Positions 25,401 through 36,718 of a stretch of DNA of 64,000 nt are shown in pieces. The stretch comes from Pleodorina starrii. Its lineage: Eukaryota; Chlorophyta; Chlorophyceae; Chlamydomonadales; Volvocaceae. The position numbers were made by a program, and so were the translations under genes. The first letter of the stretch is position 1; every line of letters starts with the position of its first letter. The DNA lies in the NCBI GenBank assembly GCA_030267565.1, contig BRXU01000011.1, forward strand, positions 1,788,501 through 1,852,500, written 5' to 3'. The notes under the pieces are model-generated. The model searched no databases. It had not been told where the DNA came from and worked only from the letters and a program-made list of their open reading frames with translations.

Positions 25401-28242
25401 GACGGCAGCGCCCCCGAAGAGCCCGTCTCCATCATCGCCAGAGCACCCTCCTCGCCGCCCGCCCCGTTGCCCTCCGCATCCGCCAACAGCTCAGCGCCGT
25501 AGTCCGCGTCGGGATCAGCAGCAGCAGCGGCAGTGGCAGCCGTAGCGGCATCCGTGGGGTCGTCGGCATCCGCGGCGGCGGCGGCGCCGTCGCCGTTGGG
25601 CGGCGGCGGACCGCCCTGCAGGAGCAGCCGCACTGGCGTGGGCGGGGCGTGGAGTGGAGTGGCATGGAGTGGAGCATGTCGGTTTGGGGAGCAGGCGGAC
25701 GGGGGAGAGGCAGTGCGCTGGCGCGTAGGGACAGGCGAGGACTCCTGGATGTGGATGTGGATGTGGATGTACTGGTGCTGTCATGGCTGGGGCCTCGCCG
25801 TGCGGGCGCCGCAGCGTTCCTTGTGATGCAGAATTGTGTGTGAGTATGCGTGTGTATGTGTGCGTATGTGTGCGTGTGTGAGAGAGCCAGAAACGGCGCA
25901 GGCCAAGTGAGGAGAGGAGCCTGCATCCAGTTCCCTCCGCCCTCCGCGCACTCCAACCCTCCCTCTCTCCCGGAAACACACCAAATCCCTCCCGGAAGGC
26001 GGCCGCGCACGCCACAAACACGCGCCCGTCCTCGAGCCGCACCCACCCTCCCCTATACGTGGATAACCCCCCCGCCTGCGCCACTGCCCCCACCTGCTAC
26101 CACGTCTCCCTCCATAGCCCGATTGAGGGACGCCCGCCCCGACACCCGCACCAGCCGCCCAAGCGCCGCATCGGGTCCGTGCCCCAGCTCCACCACCGCC
26201 TCCCGCGGGTTGCGCCGACTGACATGAACCACGCCCTGCCAGCGGGTGGCGGGGCAGCACGGGGCGACAGCGGCAGAGGGTGAGGTGGGGCCACAGCGGC
26301 AACAGCGGCAACAGCGGCAGCCCAAGGCCATGCCAAGGCAAGTAAGTGGTGCCAAGGGGCAGAGGCCGGCGTCGCGGCCTTGCGCTTCGGCGGGTTACCG
26401 CAATGCTAAGGACGATGAGCCCCACGGCAGAGCGGCGCCTCCATACATCACCTTTCAGTTGGAGTCCCTCCCTGACATAATCGCCACGTCCTCTCCGTTT
26501 TTACCCCAAATCCGCGTCGCTCCGCTACCCACGCAATCCCCAGCGACCCACGGGTCCGTCCACCCGGTCCCCACCCCGCCACCCCAGCGACCCAGCGACC
26601 CACTGACCCGCATCAGCAGCCCCGCCGCCAGCCCCTCCTCCACCTCCTGCTGCGACAGGTGAGACGTGTACGTCATGTCGCCGCCGCCGCCCTCGCCCGG
26701 CGCCGCCGCCGCCGCCAGCTTGGCGGCCATGAGGGAGTCGTACAGCTCGGCGACCGGCGACCCCGGCGGCCAGCAGCGCGACACGTACTCGGCGGCAGAC
26801 AGCACACTCACGCCCTCCGCCGCCGCCAGCGCCAGATTGTCGGCCAGCGCGACGCTGGCGGTACGACATACGGTACGGCAAGCTCAACGGCGCGACCAGC
26901 GCTGCTCCTTTACGGTATGCCCCGCGCCAGCTTGCACCTCGTCCTTACCACGACCTTCAAGTTGTCTTGCCATTATTCCAAAGCCCCTAACGCCCCTAAG
27001 TTCCCCCCTAACAGAGCCTGCTCCCGGGTTCCCGTGTTCCCGGGTCCCGGTCCCACCTTTCCGCTGCGCTGAGCCCGCCACCGCCTCCGCCTCCGCCGCC
27101 ATCCGCACCAGCGCCCGGGGCGGACCCGCCCGCGCCGTCCTCCTGCTCCGCCGCGACGCCGCCCTCCGCCGCCGCCTCCGCTGCCATCCAGGCCGCCAGC
27201 CGGTCCGACACCACCAGCAGCGGCACCCGACCACCCAGGTGGCGCGCATAGTAGAGCCCGGCGGCCAGCGCCGGCGGCAGGGTCGGGCTGCGGGTGGTGG
27301 TGGCGGTGGGAGGGCGGGCGTCTTTCCCTCAGTGAGGGCTGTTCCGCCGTCAGCTGTCGTCTCTCACTCTCGTCACGTCATCAAAGCGCGCGGACTTTGC
27401 TTCGCCCGGGGTCCCATCCACGTGCACACGGAAACTCACAAATACAACCCGCCCCGCCCCGCGCCCGTCCCCCGCCCGCCTCGGGGGGGTCCTTGGCTGC
27501 GGGCAAGTTTTCTTGTTTGCGGTACCCGCCCGTCCCCCGCCCGGTCGCACTCACTCCGCCCCCCTTGCCGCCGCGGCGGTGTCCAGGCAGTGCAGGTCAT
27601 CGAACAGCACCGCGCGGCGGCGGCGGTCGCGGTACAGCGCGCGCAGGCGGGTGGCCTTGCGACCCGACTGGAGAGACACCTGCCGGGCCGAGCGAGGAAA
27701 GGGATGGTGAACAAAGGCGACCCCCGGTGGCACGCTACGGGGTCGACAACTCTGCCCGGTAAGGGTAAAGACATGGCCACCACCGGGGCCACTGCCCAGT
27801 CCCGTCTCTGCGAGTGTTGCGTCCATTGTCCAAAATTCCCCCCAGTCCCCATAGAACATCTTAGTTCCCTAGTTCCCCCCCAGTGCCCCCCAGTCCCCAT
27901 AGAACGTCAAGCCGGTGGTCCTGTTGGGTCGATTGTACGAGGTTCCATTAAAAAAAACGGCCAACAGCACCAGTACGGCACTCCTCTCGCCTGTTTGAGG
28001 CAGCTCGTCAGGATGACGTAATTGCATACGTCCGGCTGCTCGAACAGCTCCAGGAGGTCCGACAGCGCCACGGCATCGGGAATCAGGTAGTACGGCGCTG
28101 ACGCGGACAGGGAGGAGGTGGGCGCCGCGCCCGCGGAGCCGCCGCTGGCGCCGCTGGCGTCGTTGGCTCCGAAACCCGAGCCCACGCGGCACGAGTCGCA
28201 CACCTCACTGGCGCAGGAAACGTCCACCCGAAGGTACGACTC
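19472..28242 (-). CDS. DIS3/DIS3L-type exosome 3'-5' exoribonuclease, PIN domain degenerate (first exon unresolved)
   Basis: Processive RNase of the RNA exosome. Exons in transcription order: 28242-27991, 27679-27555, 27287-27057, 26854-26608, 26235-26094, 25632-25399, 25083-24810, 24447-24351, 24129-23998, 23692-23225, 23115-23010, 22702-22587, 22323-22189, 22042-21774, 21499-21301, 20918-20743, 20507-19472; all phases agree, about 1,412 residues. N-terminal Cys cluster VSCASEVCDSC matches the CR3 motif; the PIN-like part reads YLIPDAVALSDLLELFEQ, without the catalytic Asp of DIS3. Two cold-shock domains follow (NRAMEGDVVAVRLL; VVVRVDSWERNSRYPRG). RNB: SIDPVGCTDVDDAMH keeps all four metal-binding Asp, then GVHIADVSWFV, HFTSPIRRYADVVVHR, and an S1 domain. 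A 250-residue Ala/Gly-rich extension ends in a basic coiled coil. The first intron has a GC donor. Order and PIN sequence are closest to DIS3L1. Confidence 0.87.
20921..21058. repeat. GT/CA microsatellite serving as the acceptor tract of a DIS3L intron
   Basis: About 140 bases of GT-rich repeat (CA-rich on the gene's strand) ending directly at the CGCAG acceptor of exon 20918-20743. Confidence 0.85.
22343..22379. repeat. GGACC/GGATC short tandem array
   Basis: Imperfect tandem copies of CGGACCGGATCGGACC in the intron upstream (in plus coordinates to the right) of DIS3L exon 22323-22189. Confidence 0.7.
26052..26073 (+). repeat. Family A element (copy 3, 5' truncated)
   Basis: CCTATACGTGGATAACCCCC in a DIS3L intron; the GGCTCCGG part is missing. 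Confidence 0.7.
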
Positions 28243-28972
28243 CTCCAGGGAAGGCGTTACGGTATGTGTACGACGACGGTATTTGTACGACAGTTTTGTC
28301 TGGATGAGGAGGCGGGGTGGGGCGGGGAAGGGGGGCCGTGTTGCAAGGCGGAGCGCTGAGGGGTAGGCTGAGCTGGGGCTTGGTCGCCCTCCGCAGCCCC
28401 GATGCCCCGTGCAAGCATTTGTAGGGAATCAGTGCGGGACTTCTTATATGTGGTCAGCGCCAATGCCAACGCCCATGCGGTCGGTCAGGGGTGTTGGGGC
28501 CGTGTTGGGCGAAAGCGGTCGCACCGGGGTCGTCGCGGGCCGGTCAGGTAGACGGGTGAAAGCGGGAACGCTTCTCCTCGCACGCTTTTCCTTGATTTCA
28601 CGCACTTACTTGGCAAGACACCCACGCCATCAGCTCGTACTTGAGATGGGATTACGATTGCCGTCGCTCTCTGCGCGCCTACGGTCTCGGACCGTGGGGT
28701 TGCATCCAGTGCTAGGTCTCAGCTATATCGACCAAGGCCTAACCATAATAATTCGCGTGGAAGCTGTCTCTCCAACTTTGCACAAGCTCTGCACCAGCTC
28801 TCCGCCCTGCACTGCACCAACTTCCATTTTGCCCGTACGTCGTACCCGTGCTTTCTGACATCACGTTCTCGATTCAACTAGTTCCCTCTTTTAGCTGCCT
28901 TTGGCGCAGCGCACACTTAGGCTGGCCTGATATTACAACTTAACTTTTTACGTGTGAGAATAGCACACCACC
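28243..28972. other. 5' region shared by the DIS3L-type gene and NSA2
   Basis: The start codon of the DIS3L-type gene must lie here or close by, because the exon beginning at 28242 enters in mid-domain (ESYLRVDVSC, normally preceded by ~20 residues). A minus-strand ATG followed 21 bases later by a GTAAGT donor near 28630 and a frame reading TTYKKSRTDSLQ near 28440 are candidates, but neither joins cleanly. The NSA2 promoter occupies the right end; no TATA box is evident. Confidence 0.4.
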
Positions 28973-30115
28973 ATGCCGCAGAACGAGCATATTGAGCTTC
29001 ACCAAAAACGCTATGGCCGACGCCTTGATCATGAGGAGCGGAAGCGCAAGAAGCAGGCGCGTGAGGTGCACAAGCGCTCCGAGTATGCGCAGAAGGCTCT
29101 GGGTATTAAGGGCAAGATGTTTGCCAAGAAGCGCCACGCGGAGAAGGCCATGATGAAGAAGACCATTGCTATGCACGAGGAGCGGGACAACAAGCACAAA
29201 GCAGTCGACGGCGCGCCGCAGAACGCAGTCCCAGCGTACCTGCTGGAGCGTGAGCAGGTGTGCAACGTGCATTGGCAATTTATCCGGTTGATTTAGAATT
29301 AGCTGACGGGGACACTGGACTTTGGGGTCTTTTCATCCCGACGTCTTGCCAACGTTTGCCACCTTTTCCGGTGCCGACCCACAGGTGGACCGTGCCAAGG
29401 TCCTCAGCAACACGATTAAACAAAAGCGGAAGGAGAAGGCGGGCAAGTGGGAGGTGCCGCTTCCGCAGGTAGGGTTGCGCGCCGGGCGTGGTTTGCAACG
29501 GTAGGGTTTGTATTCGGGGCCGTTGGGTTTGCGCACGCCAGCAGCCTGCAGGCCTAGGCTTCGCGCGCCAGTACCCCCTTCCCCGAACGGACTATCCCAG
29601 GGCACCCGTGCGCGCGCACGTGCGCACCATAGACGCACGCACAAGTAGCCGTGGAGTGGTCCTGAGAGAGTTGCTGCCGCATGCGCATGCGTCCCTCTCA
29701 GGTCCGGCCCATTGCCGAGGACGAGATGTTCAAGGTGCTCAAATCCGGCAAGCGCATGAAGAAGTCTTGGAAGCGCATGATCACCAAGGTCACGTTCGTG
29801 GGCCAGGGCTTCACGCGCAAGCCGCCAAAGTACGAGCGCTTCATCCGGCCGACCGGCCTGCGCATGAATAAGGCGCACGTGACGCACCCGGAGCTTAAGG
29901 CCACGTTCTGCCTGGACATCATTGGCGTCAAGAAGAACCCCAACGGCCAGATGTACTCGCAGATGGGCGTCGTCACAAAGGGCACAATCATCGAGGTGAA
30001 CGTCAGCGAGCTGGGCCTGGTCACGCCGGGTGGAAAGGTGGTGTGGGGCAAGTACGCGCAGGTCACGAACAACCCCGAGAACGACGGCTGCATCAACGCC
30101 GTCCTCCTTGTATAA
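28973..30115 (+). CDS. NSA2: Ribosome biogenesis protein NSA2
   Basis: Nuclear pre-60S assembly factor needed for 27S pre-rRNA processing. Three exons: 28973-29257, 29385-29468, 29702-30115 (TAA), all phase 0, giving exactly 260 residues, the family's usual length. It begins [20 protein letters not shown], then a very basic helical N-terminal half ([39 protein letters not shown]) that threads into the pre-ribosome. The C-terminal beta-barrel follows, an RPS8-like fold ([40 protein letters not shown]; ending [11 protein letters not shown]). All conserved blocks are intact. Head-to-head with the DIS3L-type gene. Confidence 0.97.
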
Positions 30116-31674
30116 AAATGTTTGGCGCCTGACCAAGGCAGGGGCCTTCGGGGTGATGCCAGGCGCCCAGCATCCGGCGTTTTAGCTATAATGGATAGAG
30201 GTATCGGGGTTAATCGCGCTCGACGGCGGCTTTTGTACTGGTCGCTGCTGTGGGCTTCATGCGTGCTTCCGATGGGCGGGCGCAGCTGGGGCTATGCGGG
30301 CCCGGGGCGGCTTGCTCCAGGGCTGCATAAATGACGGCTGAGATAGAATGCGCGCTGGGTTAGAGGGTAGCAACGGAGCGTGGCGAGGGAGATTTCTTGT
30401 TTGAAGGCCGGATACTGGCGCCTGTGCAGCGTGGTCTGTCATACCGTTTCTCTGGGAGTTGTCGTGTACATAAGTGCTGCTTGCATTGCTTCTTTTCAAC
30501 GCTTCACCGCGTGGCTGACGGTCAGACTGCCGCTGGTGAACACACGGACGAACTCTTGACGAAAGCTGCCTGCTTAGGATAAGCCCATCCTGGCGGCGCC
30601 GGACTAAGGTGTGCGAGGAACAAGGGTTGTTATGGCTGCGCCGCTGCTACTGTTGTTTTGGTGACCGCGCGCAGCCCCGCTGACCGTTTTGGCTGCTTGC
30701 TTTGCCGACTTACCATGCCTTCCTCTTCGTCGAGTGGTAATGAGATCGGGGTTGCTGCGTGATTGCGACCCGCCGGATGCTGCTGTGCTTACGATGGGCT
30801 GCAAGGACGGGCGATCGGCGTTTCATGGGGTGATCACCGTTCGGCTTGATCATCTGCCATACTAACAAGGCATGAAACTTTTTGTGGCGTGTATCTTCAG
30901 GGACCGCGTTGCGCCATGGTAATACCGAACATGGGTAACAAAAACAGTTGGCACAGGGTCGCGGTGGAGCATCCACAAGAGTGTTCAGTCATGGCGCTGG
31001 GCGCAGCGCTGCCCCAGAAATGGCAGCAGCGCAGTGCTGCCCCCAGGGCTGTTTTCCCTCGTTCCGCCAACCTCCTACCTATCCAGCTACATCAAGTACT
31101 ACGGCCGTCTGACGACAGCAAACCTGGGTAATCGTAAAACCAGGTACCAGACTGATTGACCATGGCGATTTTCTGCGCGGTCTGCGGCCCCCTTATCGCG
31201 TGAGGGACGTGCATTAAATAGGGCCACCGTATGATGCATCATGCATGTGCCGCCACACCGTGTTCGACCCCGCTATGGGATGGGTCGCCGCCCACCCAAA
31301 TAGCCCTGGCTTCCTAATCTACGGCCTGGCTGCAGCGAGCACATACTGTCAACTAAGCCTGTCAGCACTCCAGGAGCATGCGGCCTTCCACAGAAGAGCC
31401 CACCCATCCCGCACAACACTTCTGTCCACGTAAGCACGTCCTTACTGCATATACGCCGTGCAATGAGTCATCACGCAAGCAACGAGTAGAATTCGCACAC
31501 CGTACCAGCAGTAAGGGCAGCCGTTGGAATGCTACCATCCCTCTTCCTGTGAAGAACGTCCAGGCAACTAACGACCCAGACGGGTACACGTTCACTGCCC
31601 TGGTATCGCCGCAAATAGGGCCCCCGGGAGAACGTGCTGGCCGGGCTCCACAAGCATCCGGTGGAAAACCCTGT
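30116..31674. other. Convergent intergenic region (NSA2 and coiled-coil gene 3' ends)
   Basis: No gene recognised in about 1.5 kb. Mixed-composition sequence, less GC-rich than the genes; contains the 3' UTRs of both converging neighbours. I could not point to a clear TGTAA for either. Confidence 0.45.
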
Positions 31675-34600
31675 CTAGCGCACGGCCTCACCCGAAATCC
31701 ACCCCCACAACCCGACCCGTGGGCGCCGCGGCTTCGCGCGGCCCACCGCAACCTCATCCAGCAAATCATCATCCAACAGCGCGTCCACGCTCTTAACGGC
31801 AACGCCCGTCACATCAACACCAACCAGTGGCGTCGGCAACCCCACAATTGCCGCCGCTGCCACGCTCGGGGCGGCGCGAGGCGACAGCGGCCCATCATAG
31901 TGCGGCAGCACTATCGGCACTGCGCCTTCCTGCCCGTCGCCTGCTGTTGTCACTGCTGCCGCGTCCGTGCCAGTCGGCGAACGGTCTACCCCTGCAGCTG
32001 CTGCTGCCGCTGTTGCAGCAGCGACCGCGGCCGCCGCAGCGGCGGCCAGCTCAGGTCTTTGCGCGTTACGAAAGTCAAGCGACGTGCCCTGTAGCTCCGT
32101 GTCGCCCGCTGGCATGCCCTGCGGCTCCTCCTGCTGCTGATGCGAGTCTTTTCGCTCAGCCAAGTGATTGAACGGCGAGACAATGTGGTGAGCGAGGGGA
32201 AACGGTGGCTGTGCTGCTGCTGGCGACTGTGGAGACGCGGGTGGCGGCTGCGATGGCTGCTGTTGCTGCTGTCCCGTGCCGCCACTGTGCGCCGTGCTGC
32301 CGTCTATCAAGCCCCCGTACGCCGCCTCCTGGGCTGGGACCCGGGAAACGCCTGCCTCGGTGAGCTCAGCTGTGTACGCAGCCGCCGATGGTTCCTGTGC
32401 CCGCAACGCTCCAGCCGCCGTGCGCTCCTGGCTAGCTTGCAGCTGCCCCAGCGAATGGGGCTCCTGCCCTCTTGCCACCGAGCCCTGCATGTTATCGATC
32501 TGCGCCCGCTCTGCCTGCCGCTGCTGTTCAGTTTGTTGTAACCGCTCGAAATCCTGTGGGGCCTCGGCCTGCAATGGCTCGGCCGGCGCCCCGTATTGTG
32601 CACGCGCGTCCCCAGCCTTGTCTCCTGCAGCCTCCTTCTCCCCTCCTGCGAAACCCGGCCCAGCTCCCACCCCCGCCTGCTCCAGACCCAACGCCTCCGT
32701 TCGCCGCTTCTGCACCTGCAACGCCTGCTCCAACGCCTCCATGTGCCCCGCCAGCTCAATGATGTAGGCGGCCGTCTCGCCGGGGCCCAGCCGCCGCCCC
32801 GCCAACCCCTCCAGCCGGTGCAGAATGCGCGGCAGGTCCAGCTGCACCTCCACCTCCTGCTGCTGCTGCTCCTGCCCCTGCTGCCGGCTCTTTTTAAGCT
32901 GCAGCGCCTGGCAGGTCGTGGAAGATAGCGACACCTCCTCCACTAGCCGCCGCACCTCCTCACTCAGCATCACCAGCTTCCAGTCCGCCTCCGTCAGCGC
33001 GCCGCCGGGCAGCAGCACCTCCCGGTTCGAGGCCGTGGCGCTGACGCCCGGCGGCCGCCAGTGCCCCCCGGCCTGCGGCTGCGACCCATCGGGCAATGCA
33101 GCGGCTCCATCCCCAGCCCCGCGAGGCGGCTCCGCGGGCGTGGAGCCGTTGATTGGTTGATGATGCTGTGGGTTGGGTTGCTGCGGCAGCGGCTGTGACG
33201 GCTCGCCCGGCGGGTAAGGCGGTAGGTCGCGAGTCTGCGCTTGCGCTAACGCCAGCTGCGCCTGCGCTTCTGCCAGGCGCGCTTCGAGGTTCCGGAGCGT
33301 GGCTTCCTTGCTGGCGGCGGTGCTCTTGCACTCTGTGGTTGTAGGAAAAGAAGACGGGGTGGTGTTCGGCGGTGGCATGCCAGGGTATGTTCGGACAGTT
33401 GCTCACCTTTAGACAAGTCACGTGGCTCTCAGTCCCCTCCCTTGCCCCTACCCACTGCTTCCCAGCGCCCACACCCTCACTGTACATGTTCAACGCCCAG
33501 TCGCCGTCTCACCCGCCAGCGCGTTTGACTGCGAGTTGACCTTGGCCACCAGCTCGCTGTTCTCGTCAATCAGCCGCCCGATGGTGCGCGCCGCCTGGTC
33601 GCACTGACGCCGCACGTCCAGGCTCACCAGCTCGGCGGCACGGGCCCGGTCCTCCGCCGCGCGCGCAGCCACCCGGTGCGACTCTTCAGCGGCAGCCAGG
33701 CGGCTCAGGTCGGAGCGGAGGCCGTCGACCTCCTGAAACAGGGTGCGGGGATGCGGCTCTCACAACGCGAAGCATCACAGAAGGGCAACATGTGTGGCAA
33801 TCCCTTTCAACCCAGGTTCAGCGATCCCTGCAAAATCGCGAGCCGGGGAAGAGGCAGCGGCCCAGCGTGTTCGAGGTTGCGCCAGTCTGGACCGATGATG
33901 CGGGGGCAACACGCCAGAATGGAAGGGTTCCGAGCTGGCGCGGGCTGCAGGGTTCCCTAGTCAGGAGTTGCAGCTGGATGCAGATGGCAGTGATTTGAAC
34001 GGAGGAGGCACCGCAAGGCGCTCCGCGCAACGCACCCGCTTCAGCCGCGCGACCTGCTCCTCATGCGGGTGCGGCAGATGCGGCGTGACGCTGCCGCTGC
34101 CGGCACCGCCGCCGCTCGCCGCGCCCCCGCCGCTCGCCAACGCGCTGCCGGACGCCCCGGCCTTCGCCCCACCGGTGTGTGCCTGGCCCGCGCCGCCGCT
34201 GCCGGCGCTAGCCGCCCTGCCAAACGCAGGCCCCGTTGTGCAGGACGGCGGGCCGCTGCTGATGCCCGCCAGCGCACCGGAGGACATGGTGGCTAGGAGC
34301 GGCGGGGGCCTTGACGCCGGGGACGGGACTCTGGGGGACCTGGGCAGCGGATCGCTGTTGGCGACCGGCATAGCGCCGCCCGGCGGGATCTCCAGCTCGG
34401 TTTCCAGCTGCGGGGGGTGCCCAGACCGGGTTGGAGGGAGGTTTTGCTGGGTGGCGTAGAGCCCTCGTCGCGAAAGGGTACTGGCACATGCAGCGGGATG
34501 GGCAGGGAGGCGGCCATTGCGACACGCCAGGCCTGGGTGACCATTGGGCGCAGCAGACCGGCGCAATGTTGTAACGGAGGCCCGCCAGTGGCCATTCCGG

Positions 34601-36280
34601 GCTAAATACTCACAAACGACGAAGTGCAAGAGCGATCCCGAGCTTGACAGGGCCCGCTGACAGCAGAAACCGTTGCGAGCCATCCAACCCATCTCCCGAC
34701 CGGCCCTAGGGCCAAGCCTACCCCACCGAGCCCACCTTGTGGAGCTTTTTGTGCACGGCGCGCGACTCCACCTCCGCCGCCTTCAGCCGCTGCCGCAGCT
34801 CCTCGCTCACCCGCCGCTCCTCCTCCAGCGCCCGCTCTGCCTTGTGCAGCCGCAGAGCCCATCGTGCCTCGTCAGCGGCGGCGAGGTGCATCACTCCCGC
34901 ATGACCGCCCAAGCGAAGAGTAGGGGGCGGCGTGGCGGCCCTGTTAGGCCGCAGGTGCGGAGCTCAGATCAGTCCCAAAAGAGACCGCGGAGCTGAAAAC
35001 CGTGGGACAAGGTTAGTCAAAGGGATACCGCCGCCTGCACTCTAATGGCAGACGACACGAGGCGTTGATTAAGAGCTTCAGGCCCTGGCATCCTTCCAAA
35101 CAGCGTGTTTAATCCGCAAATGCCTTAGTCTGGCTATGCGGGAATTAGTTACTGCCATTCGCGGACAACGCGACGGGCTGGCTGCCAGAGGGCACAGGCT
35201 TACTTCTGTCCGCTGCCGGACCGGCCCGGGCCGCCGCGCGTCGTTGCCGCCGCGCTCGCCTGCTCCCCGCCTGCCGCCGCGACGGCTCCTGCATTCGTGG
35301 CCGCCAGCGCCGCCTGCACCTCCTCCAGGTGTCGCTGCAGTCGGGACACGTCCGAGTGCCGCGATTCCAGCTCCCGCAGGGTTGCCGCTTGGGAAGACGC
35401 CATGTGTTCATGCTCCCGCACTACGGCGGCGTGCTGCGAGGTGAGGCGCTCGTGCTCCAGCTGGGGATGTGCGGGGGCGGGGTGAACGCGGGCGAAGGCA
35501 ACGAAGGGATTTGGTTTCGGGATTACTGGCATGGGCATGGGCGTGGGCGTGTGCAAGCGGCCGAATTACACCTTCTGCTACGTCAGGGGATGTGAGAGGT
35601 TGGGGGAGGGATACTGTTACCGCCAGCCAACGCGTGGCATGACGGTCAAAAGGCATGTGCCTGCCGCCAATTACCCCATGTGCATCTGTCCACCGGCTGG
35701 ACGAGGTAACCCTCGACAGTGTCCCAGGGAAGGGTACCGCCCTGCCCAGGGGGCGCACCTGCAGCGCTTGGTGCGCCGCGGACACTGCCAGCAGCTGTCG
35801 GCCAAGTTCATCTGACCGCTGCCGCTCGGCTGCGAGCTCAGATGTGAGGCTTTCCACCTGAGCGAGCAGAATTCGCCCCTCCTGCTGCTGCTGTTCAAAT
35901 TGAGCACGCGCTGTTTGCAGGTCCCTTTCGAGATCGAGGATCTTGTCCGCCTGGATATCTTGTTTTCGCGCTTCATGGGCTGCTGCGTGGTCTGGAGGCC
36001 CGGAGATCAATGCACTCTGTGCCGGCAGGAGCTGCTGATTCGGCCAAGCGGGCACATCAGCCACATGCGGTTTGTGGTTCCATGAAGTCGCAACCATTGG
36101 CTGCGGCGGTGCAGGGCCGGGTGCGGTTGACAACCCTCGGCCTGGAAACCCCTCGGCCGCAACGGCCTGGCCATGCTGCGATGTGACTGCCTGATCACCA
36201 TAATAGATGTAGGGATATGGAGATGTTCCAATGCCACCGGAGAAAGGTATGGCTGTGCTGGCGTGAACCCAGTTTGACAT
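31675..36280 (-). CDS. Large coiled-coil protein of unknown function
   Basis: Six exons in transcription order: 36280-35759, 35460-35204, 34940-34736, 34407-34036, 33732-33513, 33332-31675 (stop); phases agree throughout, 1,077 residues. The N-terminus (MSNWVHASTAIPFSGGIG) is not a clear targeting signal. Long heptad-type stretches follow: ILDLERDLQTARAQFEQQQQ, ERALEEERRVSEELRQRLKA, SRLAAAEESHRVAARAAEDR, ENSELVAKVNSQSNALAE, LEARLAEAQAQLALAQAQ. They are interrupted by Gly/Ala/Pro-rich linkers, notably an Ala-Gly-rich segment in exon 4 and Gln- and Ala-runs in the last exon. The C-terminus (ALLDDDLLDEVAVGRAKPRR, then GLWGWISG) is acidic then basic. I recognise no family; a cytoskeletal, basal-body or Golgi tether role would be guesswork. 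Divergent from the acyl-CoA synthetase gene. Confidence 0.75.
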
Positions 36281-36718
36281 CCTCTAACCTACCGTTCTAC
36301 GACCAATTTCTAAAAATATATGTAACAAAGCATGTCATCTCTCATCATATTGTTACTACACTCTGCTTAACAACATGCAACATTCGCGAGTTCAAATCAT
36401 AAGCGGTGCACCCGCCTTCGGTAAATTTACTGGACTATCAGAAAGCCCAACATACACAATGTTTGCCTTGCAGGGGATGCGTAGCTGGTGTGAAAACGAG
36501 TTCTTCAGATCCGTACGTGACCGGTCGACGTGTGTTAACCGTCTGAATAACTGTTTGGCCGCTTCGCGACATGAAATTCCGGCAACCTTGAATTGTTTGC
36601 ATAAACACTACCTCAACACAGTTCAAGAGCTGCACAACGCCCGCAGGGTGACGAGTAGCACTCAGTTTGCAGTAGACCCGACACTCGCGCGCCCAGGACA
36701 GCCCTTTCGCGGGCCATC
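36281..36718. promoter_or_regulatory. Divergent promoter region of the coiled-coil gene and LACS
   Basis: 438 bases between divergent start codons, clearly AT-richer than its surroundings, with AAAATATATGTAA near 36313 as a TATA-like tract. No other element is evident. Confidence 0.5.

Noticed and set aside
28257..28469. Frame reading TTYKKSRTDSLQ as the first exon of the DIS3L-type gene
   Set aside because: No in-frame ATG before an upstream stop and no clean donor to the exon at 28242; left as an unresolved candidate only.
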